From: Umbilicaria muhlenbergii
Lineage: Eukaryota; Ascomycota; Lecanoromycetes; Umbilicariales; Umbilicariaceae
NCBI GenBank assembly: GCA_000611775.1
Contig: KK106983.1
Span: 1 to 64,000 of the forward strand
Length of the DNA stretch: 64,000 nt
Direction: 5' to 3'
Shown: positions 14,385 to 24,378 of the stretch, piece after piece
Position numbering within the stretch: position 1 is the first letter of the stretch
Layout: the number at the start of each line of letters is the position of its first letter
Notes under the pieces: generated by a model
Seen by the model: only the letters and a program-made list of their open reading frames with translations
Told to the model about the DNA's origin: nothing
Database searches by the model: none
Program-made: the position numbers and the translations under genes

Positions 14385-14668
14385 TCTCACTAGATGGTAC
14401 CTGGTTGATACATGTAGCAGGCGTACATGTGGTACTGCTCATGATACTCAGAGCATGAGCACCTTGAGCAGAGAAGTTACACACACAGAGCAGTACAGTT
14501 ACACATGAGTCTTCTAAAGTACTATATAATCACAGGTAGATCCATAGTTAGGAGCTCATGCTCAACTCATGTATTAAATGCAATCTCATAGATCTACAAC
14601 CTTCTAGCTTATTCAAGTCTACATGTGATCAGTAGTTCATTGAATGATTATATTATCTCTGTCACTAT
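14385..14668. mobile_element. Unidentified insertion of about 285 bp inside the chromovirus integrase region
   Basis: Integrase-like translation stops near 14,385 and resumes near 14,690. The intervening DNA is bounded by ACACC direct repeats (14380-14384 and about 14,669-14,673), which look like a 5-bp target duplication. It contains a TATA-like stretch near 14,520 and is less AT-shifted than its host, so it may be younger. Its size and a TATA-like site fit a solo LTR or a small non-autonomous element, but it does not start TG and end CA at these limits, so family and exact ends are uncertain. Confidence 0.5.
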
Positions 14669-15867
14669 GACACCACCTGTTACACAGCAGCTCAAGTTGT
14701 ATAATTGTATTATGAGTACATCTGAGGAATTTATGAAACACCTGAGACAGCAACATCAGACTGAGGGTTTTAGTTCATCTCAGCATTCATAAATGAACTC
14801 TGCAAGCTGATGAGGGTAAAGCAAAAGCTTTCAACAGCATATCACTCACAGATGAATGAAAGCACTGAGGTATTAAATCAGTACATTAATCAACAGCTTC
14901 ACCTCTTCATGAATTACTTTCAAAACAACTGATCAGATCTTTTATCAGTAATGAATTTTACTCAAGTGATTCTCACTCATGAGTCTACAAGCATGTCACC
15001 TTATGAGCTGAAATTGAGACAGACCTCATGTTTACACTTTCATTGAAAAGACTGTACACAGTCTTTCAACACTGTAAGGGAGCAACTGACAAGAGAAGAG
15101 GCTCAGACCTTTGTCATCAAGGCACATGACACTGTAAAATGAGCAAAGAGCAACCTGAAACAGGCTTAAAATAAGATGACAGATCAAGCAAATAAGCACT
15201 GAAGGAAATCAAACTTCTTCATTGAAGATTGAGTATATGTTACTCAGAAAGACTGAAGCATGAAAAGATTTAATGTTAAACTCAATCATCAAGCAGCAGG
15301 ACCCTATCACATACTTAATATAAAAAAACACTCATATGTTGTGAACCTGCTGAAGCACATGAAAATGAATAACATCTTTCATGCTGATCATTTAAGAAAG
15401 GCGGTGGATGATTTAATGCTGAATTAAATTCAAGACTCAGAGTCACTGACTGAAGTTAATGATCAACCTGAGTACACAGTGAAAAAAATTTTAACAAGCT
15501 GAATTCACAACAATGTCTTGCAATATCAAGTGACTTGAGAGGGATATGATTCAGACTCTGAATGATATGACATTGATGACTTTATGAGGTTACCTCAAAA
15601 GATAAAAAATTATCATGATGCTTATCTGAACAGGGTGAAGTCATCAAGGAGATTACAAGTTTGATTAAATGTTTACAAGTCAGATGAAGAGCTGAACCTG
15701 ATGAATAAAAACAACATGACAATCAATAAAAGATTCAAGAGGCAGTCAAGGTGAAGAGCTTAAGATGAGATGATAATACACAGCAGTGATCTCAATCAAG
15801 GCAGGCTGAGGATCATGAGGTGATAAAATAAAAACTGAGAACAATCTTCTTGTCTGAAGGAGGATGA

Positions 15868-16074
15868 TGTTACAACATGATTAATTAACACTGATGAAGA
15901 TTGAATTACCTGATGTTAAACTAAATTAAAACTAGTGTGTCTTGACACTCTGACATTTATGTCATGACTGCACTCACAAGACTGCTTCCTTCTTTGTACT
16001 TTTTTAAGTTCAAATAACTCACCTCTTGCAACAGTTCTAAGCCTGCTTATGAAGTGAAATAGTTAGTCATAACA
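15868..16074 (+). repeat. 3' LTR of the chromovirus fossil
   Basis: This is the same 207-bp repeat as 9495-9701. It is preceded directly by a purine-rich tract of about 16 bp (about 15,852-15,867), which fits the plus-strand priming site expected at that place in a Gypsy element. Confidence 0.88.
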
Positions 16075-16915
16075 ATATGAAAGTTTTAATCATCAGCAGT
16101 TCTGAATGAGTGTCTCATTAATCTCATTCAGATATTCTTAAAGTTTTCATCTCATGACCTTAACACCTTCTGCGTAGAGATGAGGCTCTCATGACTTGAT
16201 GAGATATCAGAAAGATGAAGATATGATATTTATTATAACTTAATGTTGTAGTTCATGTGATGAACTTATGTCATTTCTTGAGTTTATCATAGTTGAAGGA
16301 TCTTCTTACAGATGTTGATTAAACTCTTGAAGCTTTCTTTTATTATCCTTAAACTTAATTTCTTGTCATATGTATCATAATTGTAATCACTGACACTTGA
16401 TGACTTCTTGATTGTGAGCAGTGATTACTTCAAGGTCATTAATGAAGTCATCAGAGTTACCTGCATTGATATGTTCATTATTATCATAAGTAGGGGTATT
16501 GATGACTAATAATGTAAACCTGCTAAAGGAAGGTTCTGATTCAGCATGATTATCAGCTGTTTCTCTGACTTGATGAGATTGAAGTGTTGATGTCATCATG
16601 TTTTATTTTGCTTCTGACGTGACCGTTCACCTGAAGGTACTGAGTGATCAGTATGTAAGAGGCTGATCTACAACATGAGGTCATATAAATGTTGAATGAA
16701 GTGTCATAAGCAATATAGTCATGATGAAGTCAATGCAGTGATTATATGTATTCTATTCAGTGACAAAACTGATCACTGAGGAAGCAGGTTTCTGCACCTC
16801 CTTGTGAAGAGTTTTCACTTGATGCCAAGGTGCTAGGCGCTGAGTCATCATATCTAAGTTATAGTGTCATACTATAGTGTTGTACTGTCATACTATATAT
16901 GGTGGCCCTGACAAG
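16075..16915. other. AT-rich repeat-derived remnant between two LTR elements
   Basis: No gene is seen. A minus-strand open stretch of 70 codons (16387-16599) and decayed sequence down to about 16,090 might come from a Copia-type gag, possibly the displaced 5' side of the Copia fossil that ends at 7812, but the match is weak. From about 16,620 the composition starts to include more GC and a few CpG. Confidence 0.4.
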
Positions 16916-17312
16916 CAGATGATTTAATCAAGACATTAACTAAAGATTTGTTCAAGAAGCATCAACAGCAATTAAAGCTTAAACACATTGAGAAGAAAAG
17001 AGCTGAAGGGAGTTAAGTGTTTGATTGAGGTAAAGTAGAGATGCAGGGGGAGTGTTGAATGAAGCATCTACTACTGTACTCAATTAAGCAATTAGGGTTA
17101 GTGCATTAGGGCTGAGAACCTCGCGTACGCAGTTAGCGTATGCACAAGGTGCTAGCCTTAGCGAGCTATTATAACATAAGTAGTCTGAGCATACGTCACA
17201 TGATGTCTGCTACAACTACTAGAGGGTGTGCTTAGATACAAAGACGTACATCAATACATCATCTATTCATTAGATATGATTCTTTCGCCCAGCATTTACG
17301 AGCATTGCAGGA
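16915..17312 (+). mobile_element. 3' end of a second Copia element, with LTR
   Basis: About 16,915-17,015 translates to the conserved end of Copia RNase H (DLIKTLTK followed by a KKH-rich tail). A G-rich polypurine tract (17,045-17,052) is followed by an LTR starting TGTTGA at 17053 and ending near 17,310. The LTR still contains CpG and is much less mutated than the block to its left. It marks the right edge of the transposon-rich block. Nothing upstream of RNase H is recognisable, so this is a truncated fossil. Confidence 0.65.
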
Positions 17313-17606
17313 CATGAGCCAAGATAATGTGGCAAAGTCCAAAGCTTGACTCCTCAGACAACATCACCGAGTGGGGCTATACGCCAAGCAGAGAGCATGG
17401 AGAAACAAAGCTTATATCTTGAAAATCCAATCCAAATAATCATAGTCGCCATAGTGGAAATGAATGAAGGTACTGACGACTGCGATGCGGCACACGTTTC
17501 TTTAAAAACCCCTATCGGTAAGGGGGTTGCGTTGAAACTCAAATAGCTTATGAAAGATAGTTCTTGTGTGCCGAGCTTATTCAACGAGATCATGATAACC
17601 TAATCT
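17313..17606. other. Boundary sequence between the transposon block and the first gene
   Basis: Base composition switches here to normal, CpG-containing DNA. No gene is seen. The stretch should contain the 3' UTR and terminator of the P450 gene that ends at 17607 on the minus strand. Confidence 0.5.
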
Positions 17607-19586
17607 TCAATGCCTCACTAATACCAAATTCAGTTCTGGCAAACCCCATGTAAAGTGATGCCTCGCGTGGTTTTCGAAGTTTTCCCCGTTCTCACCGGTC
17701 GCAAAGCTCACATCGAAGTTCATGATCAGCTTGGCGACGGTGGTGCGGAGATTCAGGAGCGCGAGATGTTTTCCAATGCAGTCATAAGTGCCTACTTGGG
17801 TAGATTAGCAGACATCCAGCTTCGAGAGAAACGTCACCGGCGTTTGAGCTGCACAGTGAGCCGTAAAACCTAGGAAATTGCTGGTTTCAAAGGCGTAACA
17901 CGAACAGTGCTTGCAGAATATACAGAGCTACCAAGCACAGCTTAACACATACCTATAGAGAACGGTGCGAAAGCAGTCTCATCCTTTACCATTTCCGGCT
18001 TTGAGTACCAGCGCTCTGGAATGAACGCTTTCGCATCCGTATAGACCTTTTCGCCTGTAGAAAGCAGCACCAGTAAGTATGCACCTTAATTGCTGCACGA
18101 AAGAGTAGAAGGATCTGAAACTCACTTCGTCCGATTACATATTGTGGGCAGGTGACAGTCGTGTTCCCTGGAATGTATGTGTCTCCAATTGTGATGCCCT
18201 CTGGCGGCGTGAGCCGCGATAAGCCCGTGGGAGCTATAGGGTGTAAACGTAGTGTCTCGTTGATAGTGCCATTTAGATGGTCTAGGTTCTTGATATTCTG
18301 ATGGGAAAGATCATATCCTTGGGCTAGATGGTAAGCCAGCTCATCACGTAGTTTCAACACCTCGCCCGGGTTTTTTGCGAGTTCGTAGAAAAGGTAAGTC
18401 AGTGTTGCCGAAGTAGAATCACTGTGAGATGATAGGAAATGTAAGCCTGGGTTCGAAGATCAAAGTGGGATCAGGCTGGGATTCGGCGAATGAGAGTCAA
18501 TACTGACCTTCCAGCTACAACAATAAGAGAGCAATCTCCTTGTAACTCAACGAGGTCTCGTCCGATAGGCTTCCTTTCTTTCCATGGGCCCAGCAATGTA
18601 GCCATGATATCTGGGGTGGCTACTGTCATCTAACGAAATCAGTGCGGATGTAAATTTAAGGATTGATGCATCGTCACCTTCATCCTCTCGTCCAGCCTTT
18701 GAGAGCAGTAGTTCATGAATTTCCAGATTTCTTTACTGAGACCTGGAATGCCGAGTAATATTCTAAAAACCCAGGTCGGCAACAACAATCCAATGGGCGT
18801 GAGGCCCTCATCCAAAACTTTGACAGCAAAATGCTCTTTGGTACTCTCAAGCATGTTGAACGATTTCGCAAACGCGAGATCTCCCATAACGTCGAAGCTG
18901 TAAAGGCTGAACCATTTCGTAAAATTCACTAGCTGTCCTTCGAGAGTAGCGAGCTGATCAAGCAGTCGGTCTTGGTACCTCGTGATTCTGGTCTCGTATC
19001 CACGAAGAGCCTTGTCACTGAATGCCGTACTCCAAAGGCGACGTTTCCGGCTATGGACATCTCGCTGGCGGGTTGTCTGTAACGAAGTGAATGGACTCAG
19101 ACTATCGTACCAAATTGACTTTGTGCACTTGGTACTGGGTCCGTAGACTGCAGCAACGGCTTTCGAATCACTGATGGATAGGTCGGATGAGCCGATTCGC
19201 AGAATTTCGCCATATTCCTCATGGAGCTTGAGAACTTTCTTATGGGCGTCCAAATCTCCTAACTGCAGTGAGAACCACAGACCGGAGATTTTGACACTGA
19301 AAGGACCAGGAAATTTGTTCAATGGATGGAAGACCGTGCGGTAGACGAGCAAGCTAGTATAGAGACCACCAAGGTAGAAGCCAGCGAACGAAGTGATTTT
19401 GGGAAGAGCTTTTGCCAAGGGCTCACCATTGACGTAGACAGCGAACGACACGGCAGTCGTAAACACGGCGAGGAATGTTTGCAGATATATGATGCCATAG
19501 TTGTGATGCTCTCCTCGATTGAAGTAGCCGAGATGGGTGACTATGCCAGCTGCAGCTAGGACTCCGTTGATGAGCCAGCTCGCCAT
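17607..19586 (-). CDS. Cytochrome P450 monooxygenase, five exons, 537 aa
   Basis: Five exons (19586-18678, 18629-18508, 18421-18126, 18054-17953, 17791-17607) with introns of 48, 86, 71 and 161 bp join in phase to 537 codons plus stop. The N terminus has several hydrophobic segments before the proline-rich hinge FPGPF, so the enzyme should sit in the endoplasmic reticulum membrane. The I-helix oxygen-binding motif AGSDST, the K-helix ETLR (ExxR), the PERW meander and the haem loop FSIGTYDCIG (cysteine about residue 481) are all present after splicing. No key residue is missing. It resembles multi-pass fungal P450s of secondary metabolism or xenobiotic oxidation; the substrate and CYP family cannot be told. 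Its 3' end lies under 300 bp from the transposon block. Confidence 0.92.
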
Positions 19587-20652
19587 GTTGAGCAGAAATC
19601 TAGCGAGGGGTGAAAAAAATGCAAGAAGAATAACACAGACGAAATCCGCCGTGGATTATCAGCGCATATATGGGGTAGAAAAAGAATCTCAGGTCCTATA
19701 AAACCTTGGGATGTGTCACTCTGTGAGGAATGAGAAGCGTACTTGTAAGTGGAGCAGCGAAGACGAGGGATGAGATTACTCGTACAAGATCACGATTCCT
19801 GCAGTGCTGGCACTGCACAAACATACATGATGGAGTCTTGACCATGTGTGTTTCATGTGAAAGGTGTGTGCCGGGATACCCGGAATCAGAAAAGGCAATG
19901 AGAGATCAAAGAGATCGCAACCTCGAGAGCTCCAGCGACAAATGCGAGTGAGATTGCAAAGCAATCGCCATGCGAGCCTGATGGTAGGCCGAATCGATCC
20001 CGTGATGCATAGAACGCATATAGACTCGCCACGCCATGCTGGATACAACCATGCGAAACCGCTTTGGATTGCATGTTTAGCTCAGTAATCCGTACGATGG
20101 CTAGAACTTGATTAATTCATAGATTATCCCCGCAATTGATCCTCCAGGGAAATTGTTCCGATCCTCCTGACCCAGCCACGGCGTCGAGAACTCCCGCCAT
20201 AGTTTCTGGGTTCGGATAGCTGCAGCCGCAGCAAGCCTCAATGGTGGAATAGTAGCTAAAATCTGCAGCTTGAATGCAGCTGGGATTTTGGGGAAGCACA
20301 ATCGGATAGGTGGATGACTGGCTAAACATAGCGGGAAATCAGACTCTCGGCGATTTGACATCACGGCGTTAGCGCTGGGGACACATTATTTCCTACGTAT
20401 AGAACATCAATGAATGCATTGCTGACTGCATAGAATATGGAAAGGTAGGTCTTGCAAACTGAGGGATTTCTGTCCTACCCTTTGTGGATATAGGGTGTTC
20501 GGGTTAATTAGGGCGCACCCGCCTAACTAACCCCGTAGAGATGAGAACTAGCAGGAGCTGTCGTACACGATATATTCAATACAGTATTCCTTAGTACCTT
20601 AGCTACCAGAAGATTGTTCGGCTTGGCAACATCTATTATGTATTATTGCTGC
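19587..20652. promoter_or_regulatory. Intergenic region: P450 promoter side and 3' end of the MFS gene
   Basis: About 1.07 kb lies between the P450 start codon and the stop of the upstream MFS gene, both on the minus strand. The P450 promoter and the MFS terminator must lie here. Open frames in it are short, overlap one another and show no family motif, so I do not call a gene. Confidence 0.5.
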
Positions 20653-22260
20653 TTAAGGAGATTCCGGCATGTACCCCTCGGGATCTTCAACCTCCGGGGC
20701 TGTCTCCGCGATCCACTCTTCCCTGCCATCAGCTTTCCGCCCTGCCTCTGGAAACCTCAGCGCCCAGAGGACAGCGCCCACCACCGCAACCAATAGCCCG
20801 CAGAACCAGAACGGGAGCCCGATCCAGCCTCCTCCAGCTCTCATTCCCCACCGGAAGCATGCCGCCATAATAGGCCCGCCAGTCATTAAGCCTAGGGTGT
20901 CTAGGACCGAGATAGCATTATACAGGCGTGCTATGTGATGGGGCTCTACGAGCGAGGTGATCAAGCTGCGCATGCATAGCATAGTGCCCCCGCCTGATAC
21001 AAGGAGAACTAGGCCAATTCCCAGCAATGGAACGTTCGGGGCGGCGCCGATGACGAGAAAGCCGAAGAGCTTTAGGAGAATGCCGGCGCGACTTAGCCAG
21101 AGGTCTTTCGCTGTGGCGGAGAGATGCAGTCCAGACTGCAGCAGGCGGCCGGCCAGTGGTAGGAGGACGATCAAGAGGAATACGTTCAGGCCATAGCGGA
21201 TGGAGAGGAAGAGTGTGGCTTGGGAGAGCGACCACTCATATCGCTTTGAGACGTACTGGAGCAGTACGTTGTTCGACTCTAGCGTAAGCATGCCAATCAT
21301 GAAGCAGCAGAGCAGAATGAAGACCCTCATGTCCTCCACCAGGAATGAGGCAGCCTTTCCAAACCTCCGTGCTGCAAGTCTCGTCCTCTGAAACATGCCC
21401 TGCGCGTCGTCATCTTTGAGAGATAACGAGTCCGGGGACCCATTGCGAAGCCCCGGGGCCAGCGCCTTTTCTCGCATATGAAGTGTCTCTGGTAAGATGC
21501 ACGCCACAATCACAGCGAGCAGCCATAGTCCTAAACTCAGCCACATGGGTACCCATGGACTTCGTTCCATGAGCAGCGCACTGAGCGGTTGGCCAACCCC
21601 CAACGTACCCAGCGCACATCCACCCACCCAAAAGAAGGTGGTAGATCTTTGGTTTTCGCGTACGATGTCGGAGGTCATGACAAAGATCATCGAAGTGATA
21701 ACCGGCGATGAGCCGCCAAGAAGACCATGAAAGGCGGAGAGCCAGACCCAGCGAACCGGAATCGTCTGCCAGAAGTGGCAAACAAACATAATCCACGAGA
21801 TGCGTAGGCATAGCGCGACCGAATTGAGGAGTATGATGGGTTTCCGGCCGTACTTGTCGGCAAGAATACCGAAAGGAATAGCCAACAGGATACTGGGGAT
21901 ATTATCGAGAAAGACCTGCCACCCCTTCAACATGGCCACGTCACTCTGCACCGGTTCAATTTTGCAGAAATGCTCGGGAACGGTTCCATCTTTGCCAATG
22001 AGACTTGGGTCGTGGTCGCGGTAGAAGTAGGAACAGAAGATGGACTCAAACAAGCGTGTCTTAGGCGCCTCCTGTACAGTATTGCCACCATTGAGAAGGA
22101 TCAACAAGGCGATAATAAGGGCAAAAGTGTATGTTTTACGGTTCCAGAGTTTTGACGTCTTGTCTTGTGGTTCTTCGCAGCCATCGGGCAGAAGGAGTGA
22201 TCGCTCGTCGGCTTCATCGTCTGGTTTGGGAGGTGCTCCTCGAGATTGCGGGCTTGGCAT
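20653..22260 (-). CDS. Major facilitator superfamily transporter, 535 aa, single exon
   Basis: One uninterrupted frame encodes a polytopic membrane protein. After a polar N terminus come the first helix (about residues 47-60), a long first external loop with cysteines, and the cytoplasmic loop motif ADKYGRKP (MFS motif A, about residue 134). A charged central loop separates two six-helix halves. The long cysteine-bearing first loop recalls fungal relatives of the SLC46 group, but the substrate is unknown. It is divergent from the carbamoylase gene across 549 bp, suggesting that it imports or exports a substrate of that pathway. Start chosen at the first ATG, with an N-terminal length typical of these transporters. 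Confidence 0.9.
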   Translation of the reverse strand: MPSPQSRGAPPKPDDEADERSLLLPDGCEEPQDKTSKLWNRKTYTFALIIALLILLNGGNTVQEAPKTRLFESIFCSYFYRDHDPSLIGKDGTVPEHFCKIEPVQSDVAMLKGWQVFLDNIPSILLAIPFGILADKYGRKPIILLNSVALCLRISWIMFVCHFWQTIPVRWVWLSAFHGLLGGSSPVITSMIFVMTSDIVRENQRSTTFFWVGGCALGTLGVGQPLSALLMERSPWVPMWLSLGLWLLAVIVACILPETLHMREKALAPGLRNGSPDSLSLKDDDAQGMFQRTRLAARRFGKAASFLVEDMRVFILLCCFMIGMLTLESNNVLLQYVSKRYEWSLSQATLFLSIRYGLNVFLLIVLLPLAGRLLQSGLHLSATAKDLWLSRAGILLKLFGFLVIGAAPNVPLLGIGLVLLVSGGGTMLCMRSLITSLVEPHHIARLYNAISVLDTLGLMTGGPIMAACFRWGMRAGGGWIGLPFWFCGLLVAVVGAVLWALRFPEAGRKADGREEWIAETAPEVEDPEGYMPESP

Positions 22261-22809
22261 TTTATAGAGAACGGGATGACAGCTTCAAGAACAGTGCAGA
22301 ACTCTCACTCGTCTTCTCATCCATATACAGCAATGCCCAAGTATACAGAAAGAGAATGCGATGGCTATAAGCACAGCACCGCTCAGTTCGGATCCATGCT
22401 TTCAACGTCATCCAACACGCATGGGGACGGGCGGAGCGGCATAACATCACGGAAGATCACTGTTCCGGCCCGTGATTTCAAAGCAACGGATGGCCAGGCA
22501 CGTGCTGGAGGAGCTGAAGGGCGGCCAGGGTCCGTGCGGTCGGAGCTTCCTCTTGCGGAAGAACCTTATCTCCGACACTTCTCCTCTTTCTCTGCTCTCC
22601 AGACGCCCATCGGCGGTGCTGATTGGCACTGTTGGCCGCGCCTTGACATATGTCCCTTGCCATATGTCAACTGTCACTACTCCCCCGCCTTCTTTATCTC
22701 TTGGCGCCATGGCCAAGAATGGGGGTGGCCGATTGGACCGTCCCTTCGATTGATACGGAGTAACCTGCCAACTGCCTCGATCAACCTGCGCGATAGTCAT
22801 CCTCTCAGA
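22261..22809. promoter_or_regulatory. Divergent promoter between the MFS and N-carbamoylase genes
   Basis: This 549-bp region serves two genes transcribed away from each other. It contains GATA-factor core sites, for example CTTATC at 22565-22570, TTATC at 22694-22698 and CGATAG at 22791-22796. In ascomycetes such HGATAR sites bind the nitrogen regulators AreA/NIT2. An open frame in phase with the carbamoylase runs through part of the region, but the conserved protein starts at 22810, so I treat it as untranslated. Confidence 0.55.
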
Positions 22810-23931
22810 ATGACTCGAACGCTGAAAGTTGGGGCTGCCCAGGTGGGAGCTGTGGATCTCAACGCTGATCGCTCTGAAACATTGAAGCGGATGCTGAAAC
22901 TGCTGCAAGAAGCTGCATCCCAAGGAGCTCAACTGGTAGTCTTCCCGGAAACTACCTTCACCACCTTCTTTCCACGCCATCTCTTTCACGACCAAGTCGA
23001 GCTAGACCGATTCTTCGAGCACGGCGAAGACATCACCCAATCGCCCAACGTCAAACCATTGTTCGACGAAGCTTACACACTGGCTGTCGACATCGCTGTT
23101 GGTTACGCAGAGCGAACGCCTAGCGGAAGAGGCTTCAATACAGCTGTCTACTACTCCTCTCGTTTGGGCAAGATCATCAGCAAATACCGCAAGATCCACC
23201 TGCCCGGAACAGTAGAACCATTCGAGAATCCCGACGCTGTCAACCAGCTCGAAAAGCGGTACTTCGAACCTGGCGATCTCTGCTTTGAAGCTTTCCGCGC
23301 CCCTGGCTTGGTGCATGGTTCGCTCAAGGCAGGAACAGCGGCTGGGGATTCCAAGGCAGCGGCTGGAAATGGCGATCCTATTTTTGGAATGTTGATATGC
23401 AACGACAGGAGGTGGCCTGAAGGGTGGCGCTGTCTGGGACTCCAGGGCGTGGAGCTCGTGATGTGTGGTTATAATACTGCGGGATGGGCACCTGACCTAT
23501 GGGGTACGCGAAAACCCATGACATTGGAGCAGGCGGAGGCGGAGGCGCTGTTCTCTCACAAGCTGGTTGTGCAGGCGAATAGTTATATGAACGCCTGCTT
23601 TTCCATTTCGGCCGCGAGGTGTGGCGTAGATGATGGCAAGTATGACCTAATCGCTGGAAGCACCATCGTGGGTCCGGATGGGCACATCATCGCCGAATCG
23701 AAGACGAAGGGAGATGAGGTAATTGTGGCGGAGATAGACTTGGAGGACTGCAGGCAGGGCAAAGAGAAGGCAAGGGTTCTCCTACACCTGTACGCGATAT
23801 AAGGGGCGATACTGACGCAGCTATGGCAGACCTTTGATTTCGAGCGGCACCGGAGGATTGAAACATATGGCCGGATCACGCAGCAAACGGGCGTTATCGA
23901 GCCACCGTTACTTGAAGTAAACATACCGTAA
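22810..23931 (+). CDS. N-carbamoyl-D-amino acid hydrolase-like (nitrilase superfamily), 353 aa
   Basis: Members of this family hydrolyse N-carbamoyl-D-amino acids to the free amino acid, CO2 and ammonia. The nitrilase-fold triad is visible: Glu in VVFPETTF, Lys in KYRKIHLPG and Cys in LICNDRRWPEGWR. The FEPGD and NDRRWPE blocks are those of D-carbamoylases rather than general nitrilases. Exon 1 is 22810-23769; exon 2 (23830-23931) supplies the C-terminal TFDFERHRR block and the stop. The intron (23770-23829) appears to begin GC rather than GT, with the usual AG-GCAAGG context. Total length of 353 aa is close to related carbamoylases, some 300 aa plus an insertion near residues 175-190. The neighbours (MFS transporter, racemase) support a role in hydantoin or carbamoyl-amino-acid salvage. 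Confidence 0.9.
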
Positions 23932-24102
23932 TCAATGAAACGGGTCATAAATAGAAGCCGCATTAGAGCAATCAAGGCCGCGGTCCGATCCAACTATCGC
24001 GAAATGTGCGCAGTTGAACAATCCTTTGTAGCCGTCCGCACCAACGACCAATACGTGTTCATAAACTCGGATGTATCAATAAGAGTACGAAACACCTCGG
24101 CA

Positions 24103-24149
24103 GATAAGATAAGGCCGGCCGTTATCGATAAGCCGGCCGAACCCTATCA
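24103..24149. promoter_or_regulatory. Cluster of GATA-factor sites upstream of the racemase gene
   Basis: Five HGATAR-type sites fall within about 47 bp: GATAAG at 24103-24108, 24108-24113 and 24127-24132, CGATAA in reverse at 24122-24127, and a TGATAG-type site in reverse near 24,144-24,149. Several sit inside a palindrome whose arms are GGCCGGC (24113-24119) and GCCGGCC (24132-24138). Binding of AreA/NIT2-type activators is inferred from the motif. The cluster lies about 230-275 bp before the racemase start. Confidence 0.55.
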
Positions 24150-24378
24150 CCTCCTTGTCGATGTCGACTACACGCCACGTTACTCGAAGTTCTCTCACTA
24201 CTTCAGAGAAGCTGAGGTCGCAAGAGCCGAATGTATTCTTGCAAGTCTTTGACCAAGTCCCGCATGAGCACCGCAATGGAGCCTTCCAACCTCGCTGACC
24301 ACAACCATATCCGCCGCATCAACGCATGAAGCTCACCTCACAAAGAGACTCTCACAGGAATCCATACCGCACTCAACC

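Larger units (their letters stand above)
9495..16074 (+). mobile_element. Ty3/Gypsy chromovirus fossil with both LTRs
   Basis: The element is about 6.6 kb with 207-bp LTRs (9495-9701 and 15868-16074), each starting TGTTA and ending TAACA. Parts in order are gag with a zinc-knuckle-like region (about 10,500-11,270), a protease region (about 11,430-11,640), reverse transcriptase (about 12,500-13,250), RNase H (about 13,300-13,750), integrase (about 13,950-15,200, split by an insertion of about 285 bp) and a chromodomain (about 15,470-15,640). A purine-rich tract precedes the 3' LTR. Flanking ATGTG (9490-9494) and ATATG (16075-16079) look like a 5-bp target duplication with one transition. The element is broken many times and old. 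The chromodomain places it among chromoviruses, whose integrases are known to favour heterochromatin. Confidence 0.88.

Noticed and set aside
16387-16599. Minus-strand 70-codon frame as a possible Copia gag and displaced 5' part of the Copia fossil.
   Set aside because: Similarity is too weak, and the distance is too short to hold the missing Copia parts; kept only as a remark.
22246-22809. In-frame extension of 188 codons upstream of the carbamoylase.
   Set aside because: The translation has no similarity to the family, and the conserved N terminus begins exactly at 22810; the region is better read as a divergent promoter and leader.
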